Positions 26,435 to 34,990 of a DNA stretch of 64,000 bases are shown piece after piece (position 1 is the stretch's first letter; each line of letters opens with the position of its first letter). The notes below the pieces were generated by a model, which did no database searches, was not told the DNA's origin, and worked only from the letters and a program-made list of their open reading frames with translations. Both the position numbers and the translations under genes were made by a program. The stretch is from the NCBI RefSeq assembly GCF_020297485.1, contig NZ_JAIWZC010000002.1, positions 124,001-188,000 on the forward strand, given 5' to 3'. The stretch comes from Enterocloster clostridioformis. Its GTDB lineage: Bacteria; Bacillota; Clostridia; Lachnospirales; Lachnospiraceae.

Positions 26435-26950
26435 CTATTTCATCTGTGCAAGATATTCCTTGTAGCCCACCTGCTCCAGCTTTCCGGCCTTTTTCACCAC
26501 ATCGTTCTTCAGGCTTTCAGAATACTCTTTCAGCTTTGCCAGCAGCTCTGCATCGGAGACGGCCAGTATCTTTGCCGCCAGGATTCCGGCATTGGCACCG
26601 CCGTTGATGGCCACTGTTGCCACCGGGATACCGCTTGGCATCTGCACGATGGAATACAGTGAATCCACACCGCCCAGGTCAGATGTCTTCATAGGAATTC
26701 CAATGACCGGCATAGAGAAAATAGCCGCACACATACCGGGAAGATGTGCAGCCTTGCCCGCACCTGCGATGATTACCTTAAAGCCCTTATCCTCTGCTGA
26801 CTTTGCCCAGTCAAAGAATACATCAGGCTCTCTGTGCGCGGAAATAATTGTCATCTCGTAATCAATGCCCAGCTTGTCCAGAATCTCAGCCGCCTTTGCC
26901 ATAATAGGCATATCAGAGTCGCTTCCCATTACAATTCCTACTTTTGCCAT
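26435..26950 (-). CDS. purE: 5-(carboxyamino)imidazole ribonucleotide mutase
   Basis: 171 residues. GSDSDMPIMAKAAEIL, SAHREPDVFFDWAKSAE and IAGAGKAAHLPGMCAA are the class I PurE signatures. It moves the carboxyl group on AIR to give CAIR. AAAAGGAG precedes the start. First gene of the operon, about 100 nt downstream of the promoter at 27048-27076. No purK is seen in the window. Confidence 0.95.
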   Translation of the reverse strand: MAKVGIVMGSDSDMPIMAKAAEILDKLGIDYEMTIISAHREPDVFFDWAKSAEDKGFKVIIAGAGKAAHLPGMCAAIFSMPVIGIPMKTSDLGGVDSLYSIVQMPSGIPVATVAINGGANAGILAAKILAVSDAELLAKLKEYSESLKNDVVKKAGKLEQVGYKEYLAQMK

Positions 26951-27047
26951 TATTTATTCTCCTTTTCTAAAGCTCATTATCCATGTAGATAATTATTATT
27001 AGTTTATCTTATAAGTATCTTTATATAGCTCAATTCTACTTATAATC

Positions 27048-27076
27048 ATAATACTAGGAAATGCTTATGCCGTCAA
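27048..27076 (-). promoter_or_regulatory. Promoter of the pur operon
   Basis: Minus strand TTGACG (27071-27076), 17-bp spacer, TATTAT (27048-27053). Leader of about 90 nt to purE. Confidence 0.75.
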
Positions 27077-27291
27077 TACAAAACTTGAAAAAAGTACTTG
27101 AAAAGGTCTCCCGCATTTTTGAATGTTTTTTATAATGTATTCTCCTGAAACCCACTGACTCCTGTAGCCGCCAGTCTCTCTGCCGGCCAGGCACAGGCAG
27201 GCAGCTACAGCCAGCTCCGCAATGGGAAGTCTGCGGCGTCCCTCCTTCCTGATATAGTCTAAATTGTTTCTCTTTTACCTAGTATAACAGA

Positions 27292-27338
27292 AAAAATCAC
27301 TTGTTCTATCCGTAAATTGGATTGTCCAAGTGATTTTT
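27292..27338. terminator. Bidirectional terminator downstream of the M29 aminopeptidase
   Basis: AAAAATCACTTG (27292-27303) pairs with CAAGTGATTTTT (27327-27338) over 12 bp; T-runs on both exits. Confidence 0.75.
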
Positions 27339-27434
27339 CAACAATGAGCACACCCTCCCCTCATCCGGAACAGTGTCTCCCTCATCTATCAAACAAACAT
27401 TCTGTTATTTTCAAACATGCTCTAACCCGCTTAC

Positions 27435-29657
27435 TCAGTCAGCCGCCTCGTCCAAAGCCCCATTCAGTTCCTCTGTCCCATCCAGCACGAACCTGCCCTG
27501 ACGGATGATATCAATACCGCTTCCGTCTGCCCTCACAGCCTTTATATCCCCTAATTCCGAATAAGGAATGGTGATATCCGTGTGGCAGCTGAAATACGCC
27601 TTGGACATATCCGTCTTTCTGAGAAGGGATATTTCATTATCCCTGGCAATGACCTCCCGGCCGTCAGGGTTATACATGGGCGAATCCTCAGCAAAGCTGT
27701 AGCAAGTATCGCCTACTGCAAAATGAGGCCCCATCTTCTCGGCAATAAGGATAGGCAGCTTGTCGCCAATGGAAAACCTTCTGGCCATGGCGTAGGCCGT
27801 AGTGTTGGTACCGATGGCGAACTCGCCCAAAGGCAGCCAGTCATGATTCCGCATAATGACCTGCTTTACAAGAGCCTGGCCCTGTCTGCGGGCCTCTCCG
27901 GCAGTTCCGGCAGTCTCACCATTTCCGGAGTTTCCGACGCTCCCGGCAGCCCCAGCGGCCTCACCATTTCCGGCGTCCCCGGTACTCCCATCCTCCTCAA
28001 AATTCCCACAGGAATACTCCGTCACCTTACCGTCCTTAAACACCATGCGCAGATTCCTGAACTGATAATCCTCCACATAAACATTCTTTACGTGCAGCAG
28101 TCCTTCTGTCCCCTTCAAAATAGGGGATGTAAAAACCTCTCCCAACGGAATGTTCACATCGGACACACAGTTCTCAAAATTGGTCTCCTTTTCCCTGTCT
28201 TTTAAGGGGTGGAGGGATACCTTCATGGATGTCTCATTGCCGCCGCGGCCCGTTATGAGCACATGGCTGGCCTCATCCAGCGCCCGGATGATACGCTGCT
28301 GAATTTTCTGGTACTTCTCATAATCCAGTGTATTGATTCGGATGGTTTCCCTGAAGACTTCTTCAAACTCCGGCCCAATCTCAGGTTTGGGAAAGGCAAT
28401 AATGGTAAAGCTGGTCTCGTCTCCCGGCATATACTGGTTCACAATCCGCCTGGATTCATTGGCATAAGCCAGAGTCAGCGCCTCCTGATGGGCGTTGAGG
28501 GCCAGAGCCGTCTTTTTATTTACAGGCGTGAAGCCTTCCTCACCAAATGTCTCCACCAGGGCAGGGCCCGCGCACCAGGCGGCTTCCTTCCTGCGGGTCT
28601 CATAGGCAGACCGCAGGACGGCCAGCTTCCTCTCCTTAAAAGCATTGCCCATATAAAGGGCGCTGTCATAACGATGGTCATAATCATACTGCTTGTTGGG
28701 GGATGTGCCGTAATATCCTCTGCGTCCATTGGCCCCGCGGTTCACGGACTCCACCGCCGCCCTGTAACAGATGGGTTCAAGTCCCATCTCCCGAAAGTAC
28801 TCCACCGCCCTGCGAATCATGCGCTCAAATCCCAGCTGAAATTCCACCACAACGGTCCGTTTCTTCTTCAGGTCCCTGCCCATGACCTGGAAACCCTTCC
28901 TGAATCCTTCCGTATAAGTGGACGCCATCTGATCAATGGTCTCCTGGGGAAGGCTGTTCATGAAAGAGGCAAGCTTTATCTCTGTCTCCGAAACATATTC
29001 CCCGTAGGCATAGAGATACCGCAGGTCAGTCAAATCCTGCTCCATCACAATGTCTGTCCCAAAGGAAAGGGCCGGGTCCAGTCCCTCACGAATCCGCCAG
29101 TCCACTGTGACCTCCGCATAGTCGCTGACAAACCAGTACAGGGAATCCTTAATCAGCTGCTCCTGGGGCGCTTTCCTTCCCTCCTCCCATGCCTGGTCAA
29201 ATAGGTTATATACTTCCAGGAACAGCTCGTTCAGGATAGTGATATTCATAAGCCGCATTTCAAATGCATATACGATGTCAGCCCGGATTTCCGTATAAAG
29301 AAAGGATAAAAGCTGGCCATAGCCATCCCCCAAAACCTCCACCGCGTAATCCGGATTGGTGAAGCTCTCCCCGTAATTCTCAGGCAGAATATCCTGGTAC
29401 AGGGCATGATTCTCCTCCCGCAGTTCCTCCAGGGTTAAAAGAGCCCCATCCAGCCCGGCCTCCTGGCTTAAGCCGGTTTCTTCCACCCGCTTTGCCAGTC
29501 TCTCTATCCGGCGGATAAATGCCGAAACCTTCTTAAAATAACAGCCGTAAGGCAGCTGCATCTCCTCTGTGTCCATGGACCTGATACGCTCCATGGACAA
29601 TTCGTAACGCTCCCTTACGGCATCATTCTCTTCCTGTAATAATATTCTGTAATCCAT
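27435..29657 (-). CDS. M29-type (leucyl) aminopeptidase
   Basis: About 740 residues. The C-terminal half carries the aminopeptidase T/M29 landmarks: FTIIAFPKPEIG, DEASHVLITGRG, NCVSDVNIPLGEVFTSP and KGTEGLLHVKNVYVEDYQFR with the metal-binding Glu and His. The N-terminal half is a helical extension found in the longer clostridial members. A Gly/Ala/Asn/Glu low-complexity stretch is inserted at about residues 572-605, encoded by short repeats. ATG 29657 is preferred because GGGAG lies 9 nt upstream; ATG 29663 is closer to it. It removes N-terminal residues from peptides in the cytoplasm. Confidence 0.85.
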   Translation of the reverse strand: MDYRILLQEENDAVRERYELSMERIRSMDTEEMQLPYGCYFKKVSAFIRRIERLAKRVEETGLSQEAGLDGALLTLEELREENHALYQDILPENYGESFTNPDYAVEVLGDGYGQLLSFLYTEIRADIVYAFEMRLMNITILNELFLEVYNLFDQAWEEGRKAPQEQLIKDSLYWFVSDYAEVTVDWRIREGLDPALSFGTDIVMEQDLTDLRYLYAYGEYVSETEIKLASFMNSLPQETIDQMASTYTEGFRKGFQVMGRDLKKKRTVVVEFQLGFERMIRRAVEYFREMGLEPICYRAAVESVNRGANGRRGYYGTSPNKQYDYDHRYDSALYMGNAFKERKLAVLRSAYETRRKEAAWCAGPALVETFGEEGFTPVNKKTALALNAHQEALTLAYANESRRIVNQYMPGDETSFTIIAFPKPEIGPEFEEVFRETIRINTLDYEKYQKIQQRIIRALDEASHVLITGRGGNETSMKVSLHPLKDREKETNFENCVSDVNIPLGEVFTSPILKGTEGLLHVKNVYVEDYQFRNLRMVFKDGKVTEYSCGNFEEDGSTGDAGNGEAAGAAGSVGNSGNGETAGTAGEARRQGQALVKQVIMRNHDWLPLGEFAIGTNTTAYAMARRFSIGDKLPILIAEKMGPHFAVGDTCYSFAEDSPMYNPDGREVIARDNEISLLRKTDMSKAYFSCHTDITIPYSELGDIKAVRADGSGIDIIRQGRFVLDGTEELNGALDEAAD

Positions 29658-29673
29658 CTGCATCTACTCCCAT

Positions 29674-29997
29674 CTATCTTACAATACCGGTTATGATAAT
29701 CACAGCCCACACGATGACCAGCACCACGCTGATACTGATTCCTATCTTCGCCAGTATGTAATTGCGGTCCTTTTCCATAAATGAGCGCGCCCCGTACCAC
29801 AGCCCCATAAGGGCCGCGGCAAGGCTGGAAAAGCCATAAGCCCCTGTATTCAGGCCTCCCTGGCCTGCCCTTGTCACAGACAGATACATGCTGGCTATTC
29901 CCAAAGCCAGTCCCAGCACCGCAAGTATCAGACAGCAGTAGCTGTTTCTCGCAAAAGGATTTCTAACATACGATACCTTATCGCCAATCTGCCTCAA
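29674..29997 (-). CDS. Small membrane protein, DUF6142-like
   Basis: 107 residues from a TTG start that overlaps the VanZ-family stop by 4 bp and has AAGGAGG 8 nt upstream. Three helices lie near residues 20-40, 52-70 and 82-104. The conserved-looking entry is FARNSYCCLILAVLGLALGI. A longer frame to 30054 would lie inside the upstream gene. Function unknown; family name is a tentative recollection. Confidence 0.6.
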   Translation of the reverse strand: MRQIGDKVSYVRNPFARNSYCCLILAVLGLALGIASMYLSVTRAGQGGLNTGAYGFSSLAAALMGLWYGARSFMEKDRNYILAKIGISISVVLVIVWAVIIITGIVR

Positions 29998-30467
29998 CGT
30001 GAAAGCCTCCTTTTTCTCAATTTGCACCGGGTCCACTGCACCAGGCGGTAACACAGATAGCCTGCGGCTGCCCCCAGGGTGTTGAGGAACATATCATCCA
30101 CATCAAAGCTCCCTACCTTGAACACCAGCTGCAGAGTCTCCAGCATCAGACTGAAAACAAAGCCGAACATAACCGTGTTGTACCACTTTTTGCTGCGTCT
30201 GCTGATTATGGGGAGAAAGAACCCAAAAGGCATGAAGGCCGCCACATTTCCTATCATGTTAATCATGAACAATGTGGGCCCCAGCACGTCATAATGACGG
30301 AAATACCGCATGATTTCCTTAAAGGGCACCAGATTATACTGGTACCCCCTGTCTGTGTCCGTGCGCCCAAAGGATTCTGAAAAAAACATGAAATACGCCA
30401 GGAAACAAAGATACAGTATGAACAATACCCATCCCAGCTTTTGACGCTTTGTTGTATTTCTTATCAT
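29994..30467 (-). CDS. VanZ-family membrane protein
   Basis: 157 residues with 4-5 helices. YLCFLAYFMFFSE, YNLVPFKEI, NMIGNVAAFMPFGFFLPI and FSLMLETLQLVFKVGSFDVDD define the VanZ family. Members are associated with resistance to glycopeptides or membrane stress, but most are uncharacterised. It is translationally coupled to the following small membrane protein. Confidence 0.85.
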   Translation of the reverse strand: MIRNTTKRQKLGWVLFILYLCFLAYFMFFSESFGRTDTDRGYQYNLVPFKEIMRYFRHYDVLGPTLFMINMIGNVAAFMPFGFFLPIISRRSKKWYNTVMFGFVFSLMLETLQLVFKVGSFDVDDMFLNTLGAAAGYLCYRLVQWTRCKLRKRRLSR

Positions 30468-30482
30468 TGTCAGCCCCGCTTA

Positions 30483-30632
30483 CTAAAATTCAATTTCGGA
30501 TTTTCGTTTCAGCAGCAGCGCTCCATTTACAATAGAAATGATTCCAACCGTAAGGCCGGTCACGGCTATGATGACTCCTAACGCTATGCAGCCAGCCCCT
30601 GTGTTACGCATGGTTTTATACACTCTCTCCAT
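30483..30632 (-). CDS. 49-residue single-helix membrane protein
   Basis: An ATG at 30632 has GAAAGG 8 nt upstream. The product begins MERVYKTMRNTGAGCIALGV and has one long hydrophobic segment (about residues 13-38) followed by a basic tail LLLKRKSE. An ATG at 30638 is the alternative. It lies 15 nt before the VanZ-family gene on the same strand. No known family recognised. Confidence 0.6.
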   Translation of the reverse strand: MERVYKTMRNTGAGCIALGVIIAVTGLTVGIISIVNGALLLKRKSEIEF

Positions 30633-30661
30633 ATTCATCGCCTTTCTTCCTGGAAACATCA

Positions 30662-31339
30662 TTATGCCTGGGCTCCATACTGCTCATAGTATGCGTCGAT
30701 GGCGGCCTTTATCTGATCGTCGATGACTACCTTGCCATTTATTTCTTTATTATAGAGGTGCTCCACCACATCTGCCATGGATACGATAGCTGCTGTGGGG
30801 AAACCATATAAATCCTTAATCTCATCCAGGGCGCTCTTGGCGCCTTTGCCGCGCTCCATACGGTTTAAGGATACCATGAGTCCCTTGATTTCCACATCTC
30901 CCTGGGCCTTGATGATGGGGAATGTCTCCTCGATGGACTTTCCGGATGTGGTCACATCCTCGATGATAACTACCTTGTCCCCGTCTTTGATAGGGCTTCC
31001 CAAAAGGATGCCTGTATCTCCGTGGTCCTTGACCTCCTTGCGGTTGGAGCAGTAACGGATATCTTTTCCGTACAGCTCGCTGATCGCCATGGTGGTCGCA
31101 ACGCTTAATGGAATTCCCTTATAAGCCGGCCCAAAGAGCACGTCGAAATCCAGTCCGAAATTATCGTGGATAGCCTTTGCGTAGTACTCTCCTAATTTCC
31201 TCAGCTGGGTTCCTGTGACATAGCTTCCCGCATTCATGAAAAACGGGGACTTGCGTCCGCTTTTTAATGTGAAGCAGCCAAATTTAAGCACATTGCTTTC
31301 CACCATAAAATCTATAAATTCCTGCTTGTAGTTTTCCAT
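30662..31339 (-). CDS. pyrE: Orotate phosphoribosyltransferase
   Basis: 225 residues. The PRPP-binding loop is VVIIEDVTTSGKS, preceded by FGPAYKGIPLSVATTMA and the flexible-loop KEVKDHGDTG. It forms OMP from orotate and PRPP. Last gene of the pyrF-pyrK-pyrD-pyrE operon. Confidence 0.95.
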   Translation of the reverse strand: MENYKQEFIDFMVESNVLKFGCFTLKSGRKSPFFMNAGSYVTGTQLRKLGEYYAKAIHDNFGLDFDVLFGPAYKGIPLSVATTMAISELYGKDIRYCSNRKEVKDHGDTGILLGSPIKDGDKVVIIEDVTTSGKSIEETFPIIKAQGDVEIKGLMVSLNRMERGKGAKSALDEIKDLYGFPTAAIVSMADVVEHLYNKEINGKVVIDDQIKAAIDAYYEQYGAQA

Positions 31340-31414
31340 CTTCCTTAAACCTCCTGTATTTACGGGTCATTTAACCTCTTACGTGCCTTTTTTTCCTGTC
31401 TTACCTGGCCGGTC

Positions 31415-32317
31415 CTACCTCACAGCCCCTATAAGTTCCCGGATATCCCCGATTCCGTACTTCTCCATATACGCCCGGATTCCATCCACGGTCTCCACCG
31501 TAGCATAGGGGTTATGGAAATTGGCCGTGCCAATGGCAACAGCCGTGGCGCCCGCCAGTATGAACTCCAGGGCGTCATCTGCATTCCTGATTCCTCCCAT
31601 GCCGATGATGGGAACCTTCACGGCCCGGGCAGCCTGGTATACCATGCGCACAGCCACCGGCTTTACAGCAGGACCGGACAGTCCGCCTGTCCTGTTGGCC
31701 AGTGCAAAGGCTCTTTTGTGAATATCAATCTTCATGCCTGTAAGGGTATTAATCAAGGAAATGGCATCTGCCCCGCCGGCCTCTGCCGCTCTGGCCATGA
31801 CAGTGATATCCGTCACGTTGGGGCTCAGCTTCATGATGATAGGCTGCTTTGCATGTGCCTTTACCTCCCTGGTAATGGCCTCAACCGCCTTGGGGTCCTG
31901 GCCGAAAGCGATTCCGCCTTCTTTTACATTGGGGCAGGATATATTGATCTCCAGCATATCTGCCGGCTGGTCCCCCAAACGCTCTACCACATCAATATAT
32001 TCTTCCGTGGTCTTTCCGCAGACATTGACAACGATTTTCGTGTCATACTGTTTTAAAAAGGGAATATCCCTCTTTGTAAACACTTCAACGCCCGGGTTCT
32101 GGAGGCCGATGGCATTGAGCATGCCGCCGTATACTTCCGCTATCCTGGGAGTGGGATTGCCCGGCCACGGCGCACTTGCCACACCCTTGGTAACCACTGC
32201 GCCCAGACGGTTTAAATCCACAAATTCACTGTATTCCATGCCGGAACCAAATGTGCCCGACGCTTCCATTACCGGATTCTTAAATTCCACACCGGCAATA
32301 TTTACACTCATATTCAT
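31415..32317 (-). CDS. pyrD: Dihydroorotate dehydrogenase B, catalytic subunit
   Basis: 300 residues. Class 1B features: NPVMEASGTFGSG, the catalytic Cys region EINISCPNVKEGG, IIMKLSPNVTDI and IIGMGGIRNADDALEFILAGA. It works with PyrK, encoded just upstream, using NAD+ through FAD and a 2Fe-2S cluster. Confidence 0.95.
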   Translation of the reverse strand: MNMSVNIAGVEFKNPVMEASGTFGSGMEYSEFVDLNRLGAVVTKGVASAPWPGNPTPRIAEVYGGMLNAIGLQNPGVEVFTKRDIPFLKQYDTKIVVNVCGKTTEEYIDVVERLGDQPADMLEINISCPNVKEGGIAFGQDPKAVEAITREVKAHAKQPIIMKLSPNVTDITVMARAAEAGGADAISLINTLTGMKIDIHKRAFALANRTGGLSGPAVKPVAVRMVYQAARAVKVPIIGMGGIRNADDALEFILAGATAVAIGTANFHNPYATVETVDGIRAYMEKYGIGDIRELIGAVR

Positions 32318-32353
32318 CTAAACGGTACCTCGCTATCTTTCACCTATACATGC

Positions 32354-33148
32354 CTACAGCTCAATCTCATCTGACCGGAACACAGGACCGTCCTTGCATA
32401 TGCGCTTATTGTGCACCTGTGAGTGGCCGTCCACCTCTTTGGACCGGCACACGCAGGCCAGACAGGCGCCTACTCCGCAGGCCATCTTCTCTTCCAGGGA
32501 AAGCCAGCACTCCAGCCCCTTTTCGGCCGCATATGCCTTCAGCGCGCGGAGCATGGGAGTGGGACCGCAGGCGTAAATGACATCCGCCGTAAGGCCCTGC
32601 TCACGGATGGCGTCCAGCACATTGCCGCTGGTGCCAAAGCTGCCGTCCTCTGTTGCAGCGTATACCGGACCGTATGCCTCAAATTCATCCTTTAAGAACA
32701 TCTGGCTGTCCCTGTATCCCAGTACGGACTGGACCAGGCTGTCCTCCCCGGACCTGTTAAGTCCATGAAGGGCTTTGGCCAATTCCAGCATGGGAGGAAC
32801 ACCGATGCCCCCGCCTATCAGAAACGCCCTTTTTCCGGCCTGCAGGGGAAATCCATTGCCCAGAGGTCCCAGGACATCAATGGTATCGCCTGCCGCGAGT
32901 CCGGAGAACTCCTTTGTGCCTTCCCCCGCGATGCGGTACACCAGCCTGAGTTCTCCCTTTTCCTTATCAATGCCGCACAAACTGATGGGACGCGGAAGAA
33001 TCCTGGCCCCGTCCTTTGAATAAAGGCATACGAATTGGCCCGGAACCGCTGACTCCGCTATCTCAGGCGCTTTTATCCTCATATCGTATATATCGGCAGC
33101 CAGCTGCTCCTGAAGCGTGACGGCTGCTGTCATTTTCACTTTTGCCAT
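32354..33148 (-). CDS. pyrK: Dihydroorotate dehydrogenase B, electron-transfer subunit
   Basis: 264 residues. FAD-binding barrel (LPRPISLCGID), NAD-binding region with LIGGGIGVPPMLELAKAL and CGPTPMLRALKAYA, and four cysteines in MACGVGACLACVCRS for the 2Fe-2S cluster. The start at 33148 has AGGAG 9 nt upstream; longer frames overlap pyrF. It passes electrons from PyrD to NAD+. Confidence 0.93.
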   Translation of the reverse strand: MAKVKMTAAVTLQEQLAADIYDMRIKAPEIAESAVPGQFVCLYSKDGARILPRPISLCGIDKEKGELRLVYRIAGEGTKEFSGLAAGDTIDVLGPLGNGFPLQAGKRAFLIGGGIGVPPMLELAKALHGLNRSGEDSLVQSVLGYRDSQMFLKDEFEAYGPVYAATEDGSFGTSGNVLDAIREQGLTADVIYACGPTPMLRALKAYAAEKGLECWLSLEEKMACGVGACLACVCRSKEVDGHSQVHNKRICKDGPVFRSDEIEL

Positions 33149-33167
33149 AACATGCATCTCCTGTCTC

Positions 33168-34085
33168 TTACAGTACGCTGCTGATATCAGCAGCCATGTC
33201 AATCACTGCCTGTCTGGATGCCTCACCGAAGTGCTCCGGCCCGAATTTCTTGTACTTCTCCTGTTTGTAGGCCGCGATGATTCCTCTGGAGGAATTGACC
33301 ACAGCGCCAAGCCCGTCCTGGTTAAAACAATGCTTCAGGTCAGCGGCTGTTCCTCCCTGCGCCCCGTATCCGGGTACCAGGAAATAGGTGTGGGGCATGA
33401 GCTTTCTCAGAATCCCGCTCATCTCAGGATAGGTGGCGCCTACCACCGCGCCCACATTGCTGTATTCACCGTCCATGCAGTCGGAGCCCCACTCCTCCAC
33501 CTTGGCGGCCACCCACTCATAAAGGGGCTTTCCGTCAATCAGGCGGTCCTGAAATTCACCGCTGGACGGATTGGAGGTCTTGACCAGGACGAAAAGGCCC
33601 TTGTCCTCACTCTTACATACATCCACAAAGGGCTTCACGCCGTCTGTTCCCAGATATGGGTTTACGGTAAGCATATCCACATTAAATCCGCTTAAGGATT
33701 TGCTTTCCACCTGCACCCTGCCAAGATGGCCTGCTGCATAGGCAGCGGATGTGGAGCCGATATCGCCCCTCTTGGCGTCTCCAATGACAATCAGCCCCTT
33801 TTCATGGCAGTAGTCCACGGTCCTCTTATATACGGTCAGTCCTTCAATGCCGAACTGTTCATACATGGCAATCTGCGGCTTTACAGCCGGAATCAGGTCA
33901 AATGTGTGGTCGATGATTTCCTTATTAAACTGCCAGATGGCATCAGCAGCCCCTTCCAGTGTCTCCCCGCAGGAATCCAGGGATTTCTTTACCACATGCT
34001 CCGGTACATAGGACAGCATGGGATCCAGTCCTACGCAGATTGGGGCATTGGTTTTCTTTATTTTTTCAATTAACTGGCTTATCAT
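33168..34085 (-). CDS. pyrF: Orotidine 5'-phosphate decarboxylase (long form)
   Basis: 305 residues, the longer PyrF subfamily 2. Landmarks are PICVGLDPMLSYVP, the catalytic DAKRGDIGSTSAAYA, and FLVPGYGAQGG. It makes UMP. ATG 34085 follows AAAGGAG; the frame continues to 34145 without a site. First gene of the operon, 50 bp after its promoter. Confidence 0.94.
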   Translation of the reverse strand: MISQLIEKIKKTNAPICVGLDPMLSYVPEHVVKKSLDSCGETLEGAADAIWQFNKEIIDHTFDLIPAVKPQIAMYEQFGIEGLTVYKRTVDYCHEKGLIVIGDAKRGDIGSTSAAYAAGHLGRVQVESKSLSGFNVDMLTVNPYLGTDGVKPFVDVCKSEDKGLFVLVKTSNPSSGEFQDRLIDGKPLYEWVAAKVEEWGSDCMDGEYSNVGAVVGATYPEMSGILRKLMPHTYFLVPGYGAQGGTAADLKHCFNQDGLGAVVNSSRGIIAAYKQEKYKKFGPEHFGEASRQAVIDMAADISSVL

Positions 34086-34135
34086 AATGTTCTCCTTTGT
34101 TGAGAGTTTTTTCACTTTGCATGAATTCTTTCCCC

Positions 34136-34164
34136 ATTTTATCATATAAAGTACCTTGTTTCAA
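34136..34164 (-). promoter_or_regulatory. Promoter of the pyr operon
   Basis: Minus strand TTGAAA (34159-34164), 17-bp spacer, TAAAAT (34136-34141). The leader is only about 45 nt, too short for a PyrR attenuator. Confidence 0.75.
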
Positions 34165-34212
34165 GGAATGATATTCCAGTATTGCAATTATTTTAACGGA
34201 CCCGTGAAAGGC

Positions 34213-34262
34213 AAAAAACAGCCGGGCAGAAAAACCTGATATGATATCAGTTCCTGTCCGGC
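34213..34262 (-). terminator. Strong terminator upstream of the pyr operon
   Basis: Stem GCCGGGCAG (34221-34229) / CTGTCCGGC (34254-34262) with a nested CTGATAT / ATATCAG hairpin, followed on the minus strand by TTTTTT (34213-34218). It insulates pyr from leftward transcription out of the lsr operon. Confidence 0.75.
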
Positions 34263-34342
34263 AGTAATTTTCTGCTGCCTCAACGCTGCCTTACTGCTGC
34301 TTCACTGCCAATCCAGCGCTGGCAAATCCGTTTTCTATCTCC

Positions 34343-34854
34343 ATGGTATTATCTATTATATCGTCAATCCGGTCAAAGGATTCCCTCCACGCCTCCACCC
34401 CTCCTTACTATACAAACGCGGGGAATCAGAGTACTCCTATTACGGTAATAAATACAAGAACGGGTGATACGCTGTACCGGGGAAATTTTTATTTTTCCAA
34501 TCAATCCGCTTACACCGTGTCAATTGTTGATAATGGCTCCCGCGTTACCCTGTAAGTTCTGCAGGATATGGACGCATCTTCCAGCGTATCAATCAGTTTT
34601 CCTATACGGGATTTCGCCTAATCAACCAAGGCACATACCGCGCAGCCGTCTCCGAGTCCTTGCCTTGTACGAACAACAATTCGATTATAATGACCGAGGA
34701 CTATGTGGAATGCAATAATACACGCATTGCAATTATGGATACAGCCACATTTAATGTCCAGAATGGTGTAACCTATACCCTGTATATTATAGGTCTTGCT
34801 TACCAATTTCCTTCTCTGCGGATTTTACCTTTAGAAAGCGATCTGATATATTAA
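34343..34854 (+). pseudogene. Frameshifted remnant, possibly DUF4397-like
   Basis: The first frame (to a stop at 34555) has YYTNAGNQSTPITVINTRTG and FYFSNQSAYTVSIVDNGSR. The second frame, from about 34590 to 34854, reads QFSYTGFRLINQGTYRAAVS and ends VTYTLYIIGLAYQFPS. Together they look like one beta-rich domain broken by a frameshift, lying opposite in strand to its neighbours. The family suggestion is weak. Confidence 0.4.
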
Positions 34855-34896
34855 ATGAAAAGGAGCAGCTGGAAAATATTATTTATTGAACTTAAT

Positions 34897-34928
34897 GGCG
34901 GCGGACAATTTCAAAATTGTTCGCCGCC
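34897..34928. repeat. Near-perfect palindrome downstream of lsrF
   Basis: GGCGGCGGACAATTT (34897-34911) and AAATTGTTCGCCGCC (34914-34928) pair over 15 positions with one G-T. There is no T-run on either side. It may be the 3' end structure of the lsr transcript. Confidence 0.6.
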
Positions 34929-34990
34929 GTCAAGTCTGTACTGGCTAAAGCCATAAATAAAAGGCACCATCTGCACGTTCCAAATACATT

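Larger units (their letters stand above)
26951..27434. other. purE leader and upstream region with a long-range hairpin
   Basis: No gene. The minus strand contains the purE promoter and, further upstream, a GC-rich stretch where CTGTAGCCGCC (27162-27172) can pair with GGCAGCTACAG (27200-27210), giving an 11-bp stem with one wobble. I do not see the conserved core of a purine riboswitch. Confidence 0.5.

Noticed and set aside
26951..27300. Purine riboswitch upstream of purE
   Set aside because: The conserved three-way-junction core could not be found on the minus strand between promoter and gene.
28209..29204. 331-codon open frame on the plus strand
   Set aside because: Antisense to the M29 aminopeptidase; no ribosome site and no recognisable domain.
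34086..34270. PyrR attenuator in front of the pyr operon
   Set aside because: The strong hairpin lies upstream of the promoter, and the leader after the promoter is only about 45 nt.
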